Part shown: positions 56,878 to 64,000 of the stretch, piece by piece
Numbering within the stretch: position 1 is the stretch's first letter
Layout of the letters: each line of letters opens with the position of its first letter
DNA from: Streptomyces sp. MMG1533
Lineage (GTDB): Bacteria > Actinomycetota > Actinomycetes > Streptomycetales > Streptomycetaceae
Assembly: GCF_001279775.1 (NCBI RefSeq)
Contig: NZ_LGDG01000234.1
Span: 13,119 to 77,118, forward strand
Length of the DNA: 64,000 nucleotides
Direction of reading: 5' to 3'
The notes under the pieces: model-generated
Seen by the model: only the letters and a program-made list of their open reading frames with translations
Databases searched by the model: none
Told to the model about the DNA's origin: nothing
Program-made: the position numbers and the translations under genes

Positions 56878-57089
56878 CGGCGGTAGTTCCCCTTGTTCTC
56901 GAACAGCTCCAGATCGAATGCGCCGTCCCCGGCCGCAGCCCGCAGCCGGGCGAGAGCCAGGGCGCGACGCCTACTCTCCAGCACCTCGCGAAGAGCGGTG
57001 TTGACTGTCTCCTTCTTGGTGCTCGTCCCGAGGGCTTTTGCAACGTCCGCGACCAGGTCGTCGTCCAGGTCGATAACCGTCCGACTCAC
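56874..57089 (-). CDS. vapB: VapB-type antitoxin
   Basis: A 71-aa protein. The ribbon-helix-helix N-terminus (VSRTVIDLDDDLVADVAKALGTSTKKETVNTALREVLESRRRA) binds DNA, and the C-terminal tail (ALARLRAAAGDGAFDLELFENKGNYRR) neutralises the PIN toxin. The start is GTG 57089. It overlaps vapC. Typical autoregulated toxin-antitoxin operon carried on an integrated element. Confidence 0.88.
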   Translation of the reverse strand: MSRTVIDLDDDLVADVAKALGTSTKKETVNTALREVLESRRRALALARLRAAAGDGAFDLELFENKGNYRR

Positions 57090-57207
57090 GAGTTCCTCCC
57101 TGATATCAAATGTGGGGTTGAGTATATCTCGCGAGGTGCCCCGCGAGGTGGCACACCCGGGCATCCGGGCATCCGGGCACCCGGGCACCCGGCCTGGCCG
57201 CCGAGTC

Positions 57208-59637
57208 CTACGCGGGCATCACTCCATGGATGCGGGAGAGAGTGAAGACACGTTCCGCTTCGCGCAGGTGGCACCAGGCGTCGAGGTAGGGCGGGTCGAG
57301 TTCCAGGGCGCTGAGGGTGCGTACGGTCCGGTTGCCCGAGGTGGCGATGTACTCGACCGTGATGGCCGCACCGGTGTCGATGGCATGGGCGACCTGGCGG
57401 ACATCGCTGTACGGCAGGTGCTTCGCGTATCCGGCGACGATCTCCTCGGTGTCCGTCGCGAAAGGCACCCCGCTGCCGAACGGGTCGGGGTCCGGTGCGA
57501 TGGGCGGGGCCTTGAGCAGCCGGTCGGCCAGGACGTCCATCCCGGCGTCGGTGGGCAGGTCCGAGGCGCCGGTTGCGGTCGTCCGGGGGCCGCGCCGCCC
57601 GGCGTTCCTTCGCGGGGGCGGGACGGCAGCGGCGGCCCTCTGCGGCAGGCGCTTTTCGATGCGCACCGTTCCCCCGGCGGTCTCGGCGACCGGGGCGTAG
57701 CCCGCAGCACGGAGCGCGGCGAGAGTCGTCGCGGGTGGGCTGCCGCTGACCAGGACCGTCGGGGCGAGCTGCCGCAGGGCGAGCTTGGACAGTGCGCGGT
57801 GGGCGGCGAGTTCGGCCAGGAGCGCGGGTTCGTCGCCGTGGATGACACAGGCCGCGGGGGCGACGCGCACCCGACCGTGACCTCGTGCGGTGTCGGCGAT
57901 GAGATAGGTCAGCGGCTGTGGCAGGGCCGTGGCGGAGCCGGCTGCCAGGTCGGCTGTGATGTCGTCCGGGGTGCGGCCGGCGTCCAGGGCCCGGCGGATA
58001 CTGCCGGCACTGAAGCGCCATACCGACGCCGTGCCACTGGTCTCCCGGTCGGCCATCGAATCCAGCAGCGCCGCGAGTCGCGCGGACGGGGTGCCGGTGA
58101 CGACGGCGGTGAGGTCGGCGCCGATCCGGGCCGTCGTGGTCGCGGGGGGCAGCAGCCGCCGGGCCGTGATGTCGAGCTCTTCGTCGGCGTGGGCCGCCAG
58201 GTGGGCACCGAGCGGGGACAGCGCACCCCGTGCCAGCACGCCCAGCAGTTCGCCTTCGCGGATCACGGTGCTGAACGGTGCCGTGTCCTCGGGCGAGGCG
58301 TCGTCGGCGAGCGGACGGTGCCAGGCCACGAGCGGCCCCAGCTCCGAAGCGACCTTCACACCCTGTCCTGCCGGGAGCCCCGCTGCCGCGGTGAGCAGCC
58401 CGTGGCGGGCCTGCAGACAGCCGCCGCAGTCAGGCGCACCGGCGAGCGCGGGAAGAGCCTTGTTGTCTTCGTCGCGCGCCCGGGTGGGGGTGAGCGGCAG
58501 GTCCCGCCATGCCCGGAGCAGTACGGCGAGTTGTTCTGCGGGCTCCTGCTCGGCCCAGGCGTCGTAAGCCTCGGTGGGAGGTACGCGATCGCCGTCGCGG
58601 GCCAGCAGTCCGGTGGCGTACGCGGTCTCCAGGGTGATGCGTACGACGGCGTCGTCCGCTTGGGCGGCCTTGCCGAGCCGGGCCAGTTCGCGCGCGCCGA
58701 TCCCTCCCGACTTCAGCCGGGTCGGTGGAGCGGTCGCGCATGCCGAAAGGACGGAGGCGGCATGGGCCGCGAACGCGGTGGCGGCCACCGCGGCCTCCCG
58801 CTCCACCTCCGAGGAGGTGATGGGCACCAACTGTGTGACGGGCGGCAGAGGTTCGAACGGAGCATGCCAATCGGGGCCCCGCAGAGCCAAGGCCACCTCG
58901 ACCGGCATCCGGACGGGCCCGTACCGGTGACGGTCCTGGAGCAGAAGCCCGCGGTCGAGTGCCCATCGAGCGCCTGGTTGGAGGTCGCGGCCAGGAGCCC
59001 CGAACACGACGAACAGTGACTGACGCGGCGTGGACCTGGCGCTCTGCTCAAGCAACTTCCGTGTGGCCGCCGGTGCCCCCGCCACCAACGCGGCGACCCG
59101 TTCCGCGCCACTGTGATGCTCCACGAGAGCCGCTAGTCGCTGCTGCTTGGTGCCGGGTGGCTTGATACCCAGGACCGCCAGCATGCCGCGCAGTTCCTCC
59201 GAGGAGGTGCCGGTCAGCAGCTCTTCCAGCGGGGCGTCAAGTCCCAGGGGCGTGCTCCACGCCTGCCGCAAGGGCGCAGGCATGCGGAGTGCCTCGCTGC
59301 CGTCGTGCCACACGAGCGCCCGATCCGACAGCGCCTCCAGGGTCGCGTCCAGCGCGTGTACCGCCGCAGGGGATGTCGAGCCGAGCAACTCCGCGAGGCT
59401 GTCCCGGGTCGCTCGTGCTCCCAGGGCTGCCAGCGCCTCGGCGGCCTGCAAGCACGGCAGCGTGAGCTGGGGCAGGACGAGTGCCACGGACCCCGGACGT
59501 TGGAGACGGTCCGCCAGTTCCCCCACTGAGCGTGGTTCCGGAGAGGAGGCTGCGTCCTTCCGCATGGCGAGTACGCGTGCCAGGCGGGAATTGTCGAGTT
59601 CGCTCAGCCAAGTCGCAAGCGTCGATCGGGACTTCAT
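57208..59637 (-). CDS. Helicase-associated (XPB/Ssl2 N-terminal-like, WYL-like C-terminal) protein
   Basis: An 809-aa protein without helicase motifs. STLATWLSELDNSRLARVLAMRKDA... SVGELADRLQRPGSVALVLPQLTLPCLQAAEALAALG resembles the helicase-associated DNA-binding proteins of actinobacteria. The middle matches helicase_C_3-like regions (DGSEALRMPAPLRQAW... IGARELARLGKAAQ... GELLGVLARGALSPLG... VVTGTPSARLAALLDSMADRE). The C-terminus (QVAHAIDTGAAITVEYIATSGNRTVRTLSALELDPPYLDAWCHLREAERVFTLSRI) is WYL-like. Probably DNA or nucleotide sensing; it sits in the accretion zone beside VapBC. Confidence 0.78.
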   Translation of the reverse strand: MKSRSTLATWLSELDNSRLARVLAMRKDAASSPEPRSVGELADRLQRPGSVALVLPQLTLPCLQAAEALAALGARATRDSLAELLGSTSPAAVHALDATLEALSDRALVWHDGSEALRMPAPLRQAWSTPLGLDAPLEELLTGTSSEELRGMLAVLGIKPPGTKQQRLAALVEHHSGAERVAALVAGAPAATRKLLEQSARSTPRQSLFVVFGAPGRDLQPGARWALDRGLLLQDRHRYGPVRMPVEVALALRGPDWHAPFEPLPPVTQLVPITSSEVEREAAVAATAFAAHAASVLSACATAPPTRLKSGGIGARELARLGKAAQADDAVVRITLETAYATGLLARDGDRVPPTEAYDAWAEQEPAEQLAVLLRAWRDLPLTPTRARDEDNKALPALAGAPDCGGCLQARHGLLTAAAGLPAGQGVKVASELGPLVAWHRPLADDASPEDTAPFSTVIREGELLGVLARGALSPLGAHLAAHADEELDITARRLLPPATTTARIGADLTAVVTGTPSARLAALLDSMADRETSGTASVWRFSAGSIRRALDAGRTPDDITADLAAGSATALPQPLTYLIADTARGHGRVRVAPAACVIHGDEPALLAELAAHRALSKLALRQLAPTVLVSGSPPATTLAALRAAGYAPVAETAGGTVRIEKRLPQRAAAAVPPPRRNAGRRGPRTTATGASDLPTDAGMDVLADRLLKAPPIAPDPDPFGSGVPFATDTEEIVAGYAKHLPYSDVRQVAHAIDTGAAITVEYIATSGNRTVRTLSALELDPPYLDAWCHLREAERVFTLSRIHGVMPA

Positions 59638-59881
59638 GAGGGTGCACCTCGACAGACAGGGAACGTCACAGGCGGGCCGAAGTTGCTTCGGCGCCAAGGT
59701 CAAGGATGGCGCAGTTCCATGATCCGCGGATGCCGTACGAAGACAGAGCCTGGGGCACCTCCCCGCCGCGGGCCCAGCCCGACGAGACGAGCCGACGGCA
59801 GTAGAAGATCCGGCCACCCGCTCGCCGAAATGTTCCTGATCGGCAGATATAAACGCAACCGAAACTGCAACCAGCGCACGA

Positions 59882-59917
59882 CGAAGAGCCGAGCCACGAT
59901 TGCGGCTCGGCTCTTCG
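59882..59917. terminator. 14-bp hairpin next to tRNA-Ser fragment 2
   Basis: CGAAGAGCCGAGCC and its exact complement with an 8-base loop, followed by GTTT. Not related to the tRNA-Ser terminator, so it came with another element. Confidence 0.75.
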
Positions 59918-59938
59918 TTTCGCCTGTTCAGGCGGCTG

Positions 59939-59992
59939 CGGAGGATACGAGATTCGAACTCGTGAGGGGTTGCCCCCAACACGCTTTCCAAC
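59939..59992 (-). pseudogene. tRNA-Ser(GGA) 3' fragment, copy 2
   Basis: Identical to the intact tRNA-Ser from the discriminator to the anticodon loop (ending TTTCCAA), then diverges. Second attachment-site scar; together with copy 1 it brackets a 3.7-kb segment carrying VapBC and the helicase-associated gene. Confidence 0.88.
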
Positions 59993-60127
59993 TGGGATGG
60001 TGGGCGTCGTTCAGGGTCGTTCAGCTGCGTTCACGGCTGTCCGAGAGTGCTACTGGCATCGGCCTCGGGTCCGCTGCGAATGGCCCTGAACCAAGCTGAA
60101 TGAGACGGAAACTGAGACGGGGACCCG

Positions 60128-60394
60128 ATGGAACGAGTGGAAGCCGAGCTGTTCACCGATGGCGGCAACGACGCTGTGGTGCGCCTGCCTGGCCGTCGCT
60201 TTCCTGGAGTCCTGGTCCAGGGCGACACCCTCAGGATCCTCTCCGCCGACGTAGCCGAACTCGTCGAACTTTGCGCGGCCGGCGATCTGGAGGAGGCCCG
60301 CCAAGCGGCAAGCCTCCTCCAGGAGGAACTCGGGGCGAAGCTACAGCGCTACACCGATGCTCTCGACGCCCACGGAGAGCGACACCCCTTCTGA
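60128..60394 (+). CDS. DUF6959-like small protein
   Basis: An 88-aa protein, MERVEAELFTDGGNDAVVRLPGRRFPGVLVQGDTLRILSADVAELVELCAAGDLEEARQAASLLQEELGAKLQRYTDALDAHGERHPF. I recall this as DUF6959. Acidic, no membrane segment. AGACGGGGA precedes the ATG. Function unknown. Confidence 0.65.
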   Translation: MERVEAELFTDGGNDAVVRLPGRRFPGVLVQGDTLRILSADVAELVELCAAGDLEEARQAASLLQEELGAKLQRYTDALDAHGERHPF

Positions 60395-60618
60395 TCCGTA
60401 GCTCTATGTGGATCGGTCGGTGGCGGTCATACCGGTTGCGCTGCGGTCCTTCATGGACGCTGCCAGGCGGGGCCGGTTGCTGTACTTGGCTGCTGTACTG
60501 CTGGCGCATCCGCCTGGCCGAGAGACCTCTTCGTCCCGAAGCAACTCGCCGCAGCGCTCGCCCAGAGGTTGGGGTGACTCTCACCTGCTGCGACGCTCCG
60601 CAGGTGTCCGCGATCGTC

Positions 60619-60658
60619 CGCCGCCGTCCGTCGGCGTTGTCACGCAGTTAGACACTCA
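60619..60658. repeat. 40-bp dispersed repeat, copy 2
   Basis: 37 of 40 positions match 3301-3340, including the final GTTAGACACTCA. It lies 35 bases beyond the 3' end of the minus-strand membrane-protein gene, an arrangement like that of copy 1 at the STAND gene. Confidence 0.6.
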
Positions 60659-60693
60659 CTCTGAAGCGGGCGTGGCTCTTGCCGATCCTGTTT

Positions 60694-60984
60694 TCAGGGA
60701 CCGAGGACACCAAGCGCGCCGAGTACGAGGAAGGCGGTACCGAAGAGGAAGAACCCGCCCATGGTGATCAGGGCTGCGCCGAGCCTTCCGACGCCAGCAC
60801 TCCGGCCCTCTTGCGGCACCATCGAGCCCAACGCCTTCTGCCTGATGTCGAGATACGCGGGTAGCCGCCCCATTCGCCGCAGCATCCACCCGACGCTGAT
60901 GAGTGCTACACCGAAGATCAGCGTGAGCACGCTCGTCTGGAGCTGGTAGGCCGGGTCGTGCCCGTCCGAAACAGCAGTGATCAC
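60694..60984 (-). CDS. Small two-helix membrane protein (96 aa)
   Basis: VITAVSDGHDPAYQLQTSVLTLIFGVALISVGWMLRRMGRLPAYLDIRQKALGSMVPQEGRSAGVGRLGAALITMGGFFLFGTAFLVLGALGVLGP has two membrane segments with a basic cytoplasmic loop. GGGGGGA precedes GTG 60984. No family recognised. Confidence 0.65.
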   Translation of the reverse strand: MITAVSDGHDPAYQLQTSVLTLIFGVALISVGWMLRRMGRLPAYLDIRQKALGSMVPQEGRSAGVGRLGAALITMGGFFLFGTAFLVLGALGVLGP

Positions 60985-61384
60985 GCAAGTCCCCCCAGGA
61001 CATGCCGGGCAGCGCTGCCGCCGACGGAAAGAAACACCCCATCTTGCCTGAGGTCCACCCTTAGGTGGTAACCCGTTTGGTCGGGGGGCTGTGACCTGGG
61101 GATTCTCCGTCAGCGGCGGTAGCTCGACTGTCACTGTCGGTCGTCGTCGATCGGTCTCGGGCACCCTCGCACGGCCCAGAGACGGCCCAGGGCTCGGCCG
61201 ACACATGCGCGCCGATGCAGGTGCGACGGGGCGTCCGATGGTCCGCCACCGCCTGTCCGCGTCACCAAAGACTCACTCGTGATCGCTGTTCTCGGTGGCA
61301 GAGTCGCTCTTGTTCCTGGTCTTCGGTGGCTGGATGGGGGCACCACTTTGGCGATGCTTGCTTCTCGGCCTTCTGGGCGAGTCA
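60985..61384. other. 400-bp gap, nothing recognised
   Basis: Between the small membrane protein and the transposase fragment. Only a short AGGTCCACCCTTAGGTGG-type dyad near 61050 stands out. Frames here lack ribosome binding sites and recognisable products. Confidence 0.4.
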
Positions 61385-61905
61385 GGCACCTGTGACATGG
61401 AGAACGGGATCGCGCACCGGCTCACCCAGCCGGCCTCCCCGACCACGACGGGCAAGGTCGAGCGGTTCCATCAGACGCTGCGGCGTGAACTCCTCGACGA
61501 CTGCGGAGCGTTCGAGAGCCTCGAGGAGGCTCAGGCGGCGCTGGATGTGTGGGTTCAGGAGTACAACTGTGTCCGGCCGCATCAGGCCCTGGACATGCAG
61601 TCCCCGACGGACCGGTTCACCCCGGTTCCTGAGCAGGAACGGGATGTGCTGGGCCTGAAGATCCCCGGAGTGCTTGTCCTGGTGCCGCAGCAGCGGACGG
61701 CTCCCGCTGCGGTGCCGGATCCGGTCGAAGCGGTGCCTGCTCCTGCCTCTCTTCCTTTGGCGGTGCAGGTGGACGAGGGCGGGCCGGTGGAGTTCGAGCG
61801 GGTGGTGCCCGCGAGTGGGAATCTGCAGGTCGCGGGCAAGCAGTTCTGGCTCGGTCCTTCCCGCTCGGGGCTGACGGTGACGTTCTGGGCCGACACCTCG
61901 GTGGT
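61385..61905 (+). pseudogene. IS481/IS3-like transposase, C-terminal fragment
   Basis: ENGIAHRLTQPASPTTTGKVERFHQTLRRELLDDCGAFESLEEAQAALDVWVQEYNCVRPHQALDMQSPTDRF is the end of an rve integrase core with the final catalytic Glu (KVERFH). A linker and the SH3-like IS481 C-terminus follow (VPASGNLQVAGKQFWLGPSRSGLTVTFWADTSVV). The upstream two catalytic Asp residues and both IS ends are missing. It then joins in frame to the integrase fragment. Confidence 0.85.
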
Positions 61906-62143
61906 GATCCTCGGCGTCCCGGACGTCGTGATCGACTCGATCATGGGTTGGGAGCCCGGGGGAGCGGCCCGGATGCGCGCTCGGTACATGCACGTGACCG
62001 GGGCCATGCTCCGCAAGGTCGCTCAGCAAGTCGGAGACGTGCTCTGGGTGCTGCCCGGCACCGGCGCCACGTGCTCTGGGTGCTGCCCGGCACCGGCGCC
62101 GACGGCCAGGAAGAAACCAACTGAGACGGAAATTGAGACGGAA
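61906..62143 (+). pseudogene. Second tyrosine-recombinase C-terminal fragment, fused to transposase fragment
   Basis: ILGVPDVVIDSIMGWEPGGAARMRARYMHVTGAMLRKVAQQVGDVLWVLPG is nearly identical to the end of the fragment at 55826-56173, including the catalytic Tyr in RYMHV. Its start is fused directly to the transposase fragment. Followed by a duplication of GTGCTCTGGGTGCTGCCCGG and by the same TGAGACGG tandem motif as copy 1. Confidence 0.85.
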
Positions 62144-62146
62144 CAC

Positions 62147-62184
62147 GTCGAAGGGCCCCACCGCGAACGGTGGGGCCCTTCGAC
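62147..62184 (-). terminator. Terminator of tRNA-Ser(GGA)
   Basis: A 17-bp perfect stem (GTCGAAGGGCCCCACCG) with loop CGAA, downstream of the minus-strand tRNA. Imperfect copies near 55041 and 56173 show it was duplicated with attachment sites. Confidence 0.85.
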
Positions 62185-62206
62185 ATCGTGCCCGGTGAGG
62201 CACTGG

Positions 62207-62291
62207 CGGAGGATACGAGATTCGAACTCGTGAGGGGTTGCCCCCAACACGCTTTCCAAGCGTGCGCCCTAGGCCTCTAGGCGAATCCTCC
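62207..62291 (-). tRNA. tRNA-Ser(GGA), intact
   Basis: Acceptor GGAGGAT pairs with ATCCTCC, discriminator G. Anticodon arm CACGC-TTGGAAA-GCGTG with anticodon GGA, long variable arm, T arm ACGAGTTCGAATCTCGT; CCA is not encoded. It reads UCC/UCU. It is the integration target of the remnants between 55041 and 62206. Confidence 0.95.
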
Positions 62292-62360
62292 GCCGCAAAC
62301 AATACAAGACGTTGAGGAGTGCTCGCGAACTCGTTCCCCCTGGCCGGCATCAGGTACTGT

Positions 62361-62458
62361 GGGCGCAGCCCCTCACGCGGCGCTATCTGACTGAACTCCC
62401 CCAGGGCCGGAAGGCAGCAAGGGTAGGTTGGCTCTGGCGGGTGCGTGGGGGGCGCTTG
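62361..62458 (+). ncRNA. ffs: Signal recognition particle RNA (small bacterial type)
   Basis: Contains the invariant SRP domain IV core (GGGCCGGAAGGCAGCAAGGGTAG-type, split here as GGCCGGAAGGCAGC then AAGGGTA at about 62405-62426). Flanking segments (GGGCGCAGCCCCTCACGC and GCGTGGGGGGCGC) pair to close a single long hairpin. It binds Ffh for co-translational targeting. Ends are approximate; TACTGT at 62355-62360 is a possible -10 element, which would move the start a few bases in. Its position between tRNA-Ser and dnaX is conserved. Confidence 0.92.
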
Positions 62459-62521
62459 CGTTGCAGGGGTGAGACCTGTGGGCGCGGCCCGATGTCAGTG
62501 GGCGCCTATAACCTCGTATGC

Positions 62522-64000
62522 GTGTCGTCTCTCGCGTTGTACCGCCGCTATCGCCCGGAGTCGTTCGCCGAGGTCATCGGGCAGGAGCATGTAACCGACC
62601 CGTTGCAGCAGGCGCTGCGGAACAACCGGGTCAATCACGCGTACCTGTTCAGCGGTCCGCGCGGGTGCGGCAAGACGACCAGTGCGCGGATTCTGGCCAG
62701 GTGCCTGAACTGCGAGCAGGGGCCCACGCCGACCCCGTGCGGGGAGTGCCAGTCCTGCCAGGACCTCGCGAGGAACGGCCCCGGCTCCATCGACGTCATC
62801 GAGATCGACGCCGCTTCGCACGGTGGTGTGGACGACGCCCGTGATCTCCGGGAGAAGGCCTTCTTCGGGCCCGCGGGCAGCCGGTACAAGATCTACATCA
62901 TCGACGAGGCCCACATGGTCACGTCGGCCGGCTTCAACGCACTCCTCAAGGTCGTCGAGGAGCCGCCCGAGCACCTGAAGTTCATCTTCGCCACCACCGA
63001 GCCCGAGAAGGTCATCGGGACCATTCGGTCGCGGACCCATCATTATCCGTTCCGGCTCGTGCCTCCCGGGACCCTGCGGGAGTACCTCGCCGAGGTGTGC
63101 GGGCGGGAGGGGATCCCCGTCGAGGACGGGGTGCTGCCGCTCGTCGTGCGGGCCGGTGCCGGTTCCGTGCGTGACTCGATGTCCGTCATGGACCAGCTGC
63201 TCGCGGGGGCCGGGGCGGACGGTGTGACGTACGCCATGGCGACCTCCCTGCTCGGCTATACGGACGGGTCGCTTCTCGACTCCGTCGTCGAGGCCTTCGT
63301 GACCGGCGACGGCGCCGCCGCCTTCGAGGTCGTCGACCACGTCATCGAGGGGGGCAACGACCCCCGGCGGTTCGTCGCCGACCTGCTGGAGCGGCTGCGG
63401 GACCTGGTGATCCTCTCCGCCGTGCCGGACGCCGCGGAGAAGGGACTCATCGACGCCCCCGCCGACGTCATCGAGCGGATGCAGGCCCAGGCCGGCACCT
63501 TCGGCGCCGCGGAGCTCAGCCGTGCCGCCGACCTCGTCAACGAGGGGCTGACCGAGATGCGCGGCGCCACCTCCCCCCGCCTTCAGCTCGAACTCATCTG
63601 CGCGCGCGTGCTGCTGCCCGCCGCGTACGGCGACGAGCGTTCGGTGATGGCCCGCCTGGACCGCATCGAGCGCGGCGTGAACTTCTCGGCGGGGGGCGGT
63701 GCGCCGGCCATGGGATACGTCCCGGGGCCCGACGCGCATGCCCAGGCGCAGGCGGGAGCCGCGCAGGTTCCGCCGGGGGGCGGTGCGGCCGCGGCTCGCG
63801 CTGCGGTACGGGCTTCCGGGGCACCGGCGGGAGCGGGGGCCGCCGCGCCGGGCATGCCCTCCGAGCAGGGGGCACCCATGACCGGAGGACCGGCACCCGC
63901 TGCGGCTCACGTCGCACGCGCGGCCGACCCCGACCACACCACCCAGCAGCCACCCCAGCCCCCGCAAAGCCAACACCCCCAACCGCCTCAGCAGCCGTGA
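62522..64000 (+). CDS. dnaX: DNA polymerase III gamma/tau subunit (possibly incomplete at the right edge)
   Basis: 492 codons visible. SSLALYRRYRPESFAEVIGQEHVTDPLQQALRNNRVNHAYLFSGPRGCGKTTSARILARCLNCEQGPTPTPCGECQSCQDL shows the AAA+ P-loop and the four-Cys zinc module. IIDEAHMV is Walker B and IFATTEPEKV sensor 1. Domain III extends to about residue 370, then a Pro/Ala/Gln-rich linker. GTG 62522 is the start; TATAAC 10 bases upstream suggests a short or absent leader. A TGA occupies the last three bases; the length equals a gamma-like product and lacks the tau C-terminal domains. Confidence 0.92.
   Translation: MSSLALYRRYRPESFAEVIGQEHVTDPLQQALRNNRVNHAYLFSGPRGCGKTTSARILARCLNCEQGPTPTPCGECQSCQDLARNGPGSIDVIEIDAASHGGVDDARDLREKAFFGPAGSRYKIYIIDEAHMVTSAGFNALLKVVEEPPEHLKFIFATTEPEKVIGTIRSRTHHYPFRLVPPGTLREYLAEVCGREGIPVEDGVLPLVVRAGAGSVRDSMSVMDQLLAGAGADGVTYAMATSLLGYTDGSLLDSVVEAFVTGDGAAAFEVVDHVIEGGNDPRRFVADLLERLRDLVILSAVPDAAEKGLIDAPADVIERMQAQAGTFGAAELSRAADLVNEGLTEMRGATSPRLQLELICARVLLPAAYGDERSVMARLDRIERGVNFSAGGGAPAMGYVPGPDAHAQAQAGAAQVPPGGGAAAARAAVRASGAPAGAGAAAPGMPSEQGAPMTGGPAPAAAHVARAADPDHTTQQPPQPPQSQHPQPPQQP

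Larger units (their letters stand above)
55041..62206. mobile_element. Accretion zone of integrated-element remnants at tRNA-Ser(GGA)
   Basis: Repeated copies of tRNA-Ser(GGA) 3' sequence and/or its downstream flank (55041, 56173, 59939, intact at 62207), a tRNA-Gly(TCC) 3' fragment, two tyrosine-recombinase C-terminal fragments, a transposase fragment, VapBC and orphan genes. The layout indicates successive insertions and deletions of elements that used the tRNA as attB. Confidence 0.7.

Noticed and set aside
56893..59019. A 708-codon plus-strand frame opposite the helicase-associated gene
   Set aside because: No family features, Gly/Arg/Val-rich shadow; the minus strand gives a coherent protein.

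Overview
The window reads as Streptomyces (or a very close actinomycete) chromosome. Evidence: strongly GC-rich coding sequence with G/C third positions, many GTG starts, dense divergent and overlapping gene pairs, HGxxPAAW-like, LytR-C, twin GAF-ANTAR, SigB/F-type sigma and DmdR/IdeR iron-box signatures, and a run (sigma pair, tRNA-Ser, tadA, upp ... tRNA-Ser, SRP RNA, dnaX) that I remember as conserved Streptomyces core order. Species is not determinable from this alone.

Layout. 1-2500: an XRE/TPR regulator with palindromic operators, a divergent two-gene small operon and a Nudix hydrolase. 2500-11900: an accessory region built around two large STAND-type NTPases. One is an AT-richer P-loop/TPR protein (3338-6253). 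The other is a TIR-NB-ARC-TPR protein (8987-11701) inside a 4.8-kb module bracketed by two 3' remnants of tRNA-Arg(ACG). This looks like an anti-phage or mobile-element island that has lost its integrase. 11900-20600: LuxR-like regulator/aldo-keto reductase pair, CmtR-like metal sensor with a CDF exporter, methyltransferase, small membrane proteins, MarR, DUF2797. 20600-26900: an OmpR-type two-component system co-transcribed with a GT2-GtrA fusion and a membrane glycosyltransferase. 26900-29950: DHA2 exporter with a TetR-type regulator and a PPOX/F420 protein, between an inverted pair of REP-like elements. 30000-32600: STAS and two GAF-ANTAR signalling proteins. 32600-36700: MarR, an exporter fused to beta-sandwich domains, and a YceI protein. 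37000-46000: core genes (two SigB/F-family sigma factors, tRNA-Ser(CGA), TadA and its associated protein, upp, LytR-C protein, HhH-GPD protein).

46049-49992 is a tightly overlapping four-gene operon preceded by an iron box. It pairs a cytoplasmic penicillin-acylase-type Ntn hydrolase with an IucB-like hydroxamate acetyltransferase, a DUF985 cupin and an SDR, suggesting iron-regulated siderophore (or siderophore-like amide) metabolism. It is followed by CopC-CopD, a cold-shock-like protein, a zinc ribbon, DUF5990 and a YihY/BrkB protein.

55000-62300 is an accretion zone downstream of tRNA-Ser(GGA): two 3' tRNA-Ser fragments, one tRNA-Gly(TCC) fragment, repeated tRNA-flank sequence, two tyrosine-integrase C-terminal fragments (one fused in frame to an IS transposase fragment), VapBC, a large helicase-associated protein and small orphan genes. 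The intact tRNA-Ser(GGA), the SRP RNA and dnaX close the window. The dnaX frame stops exactly at the right edge, shorter than I would expect for the full tau subunit.
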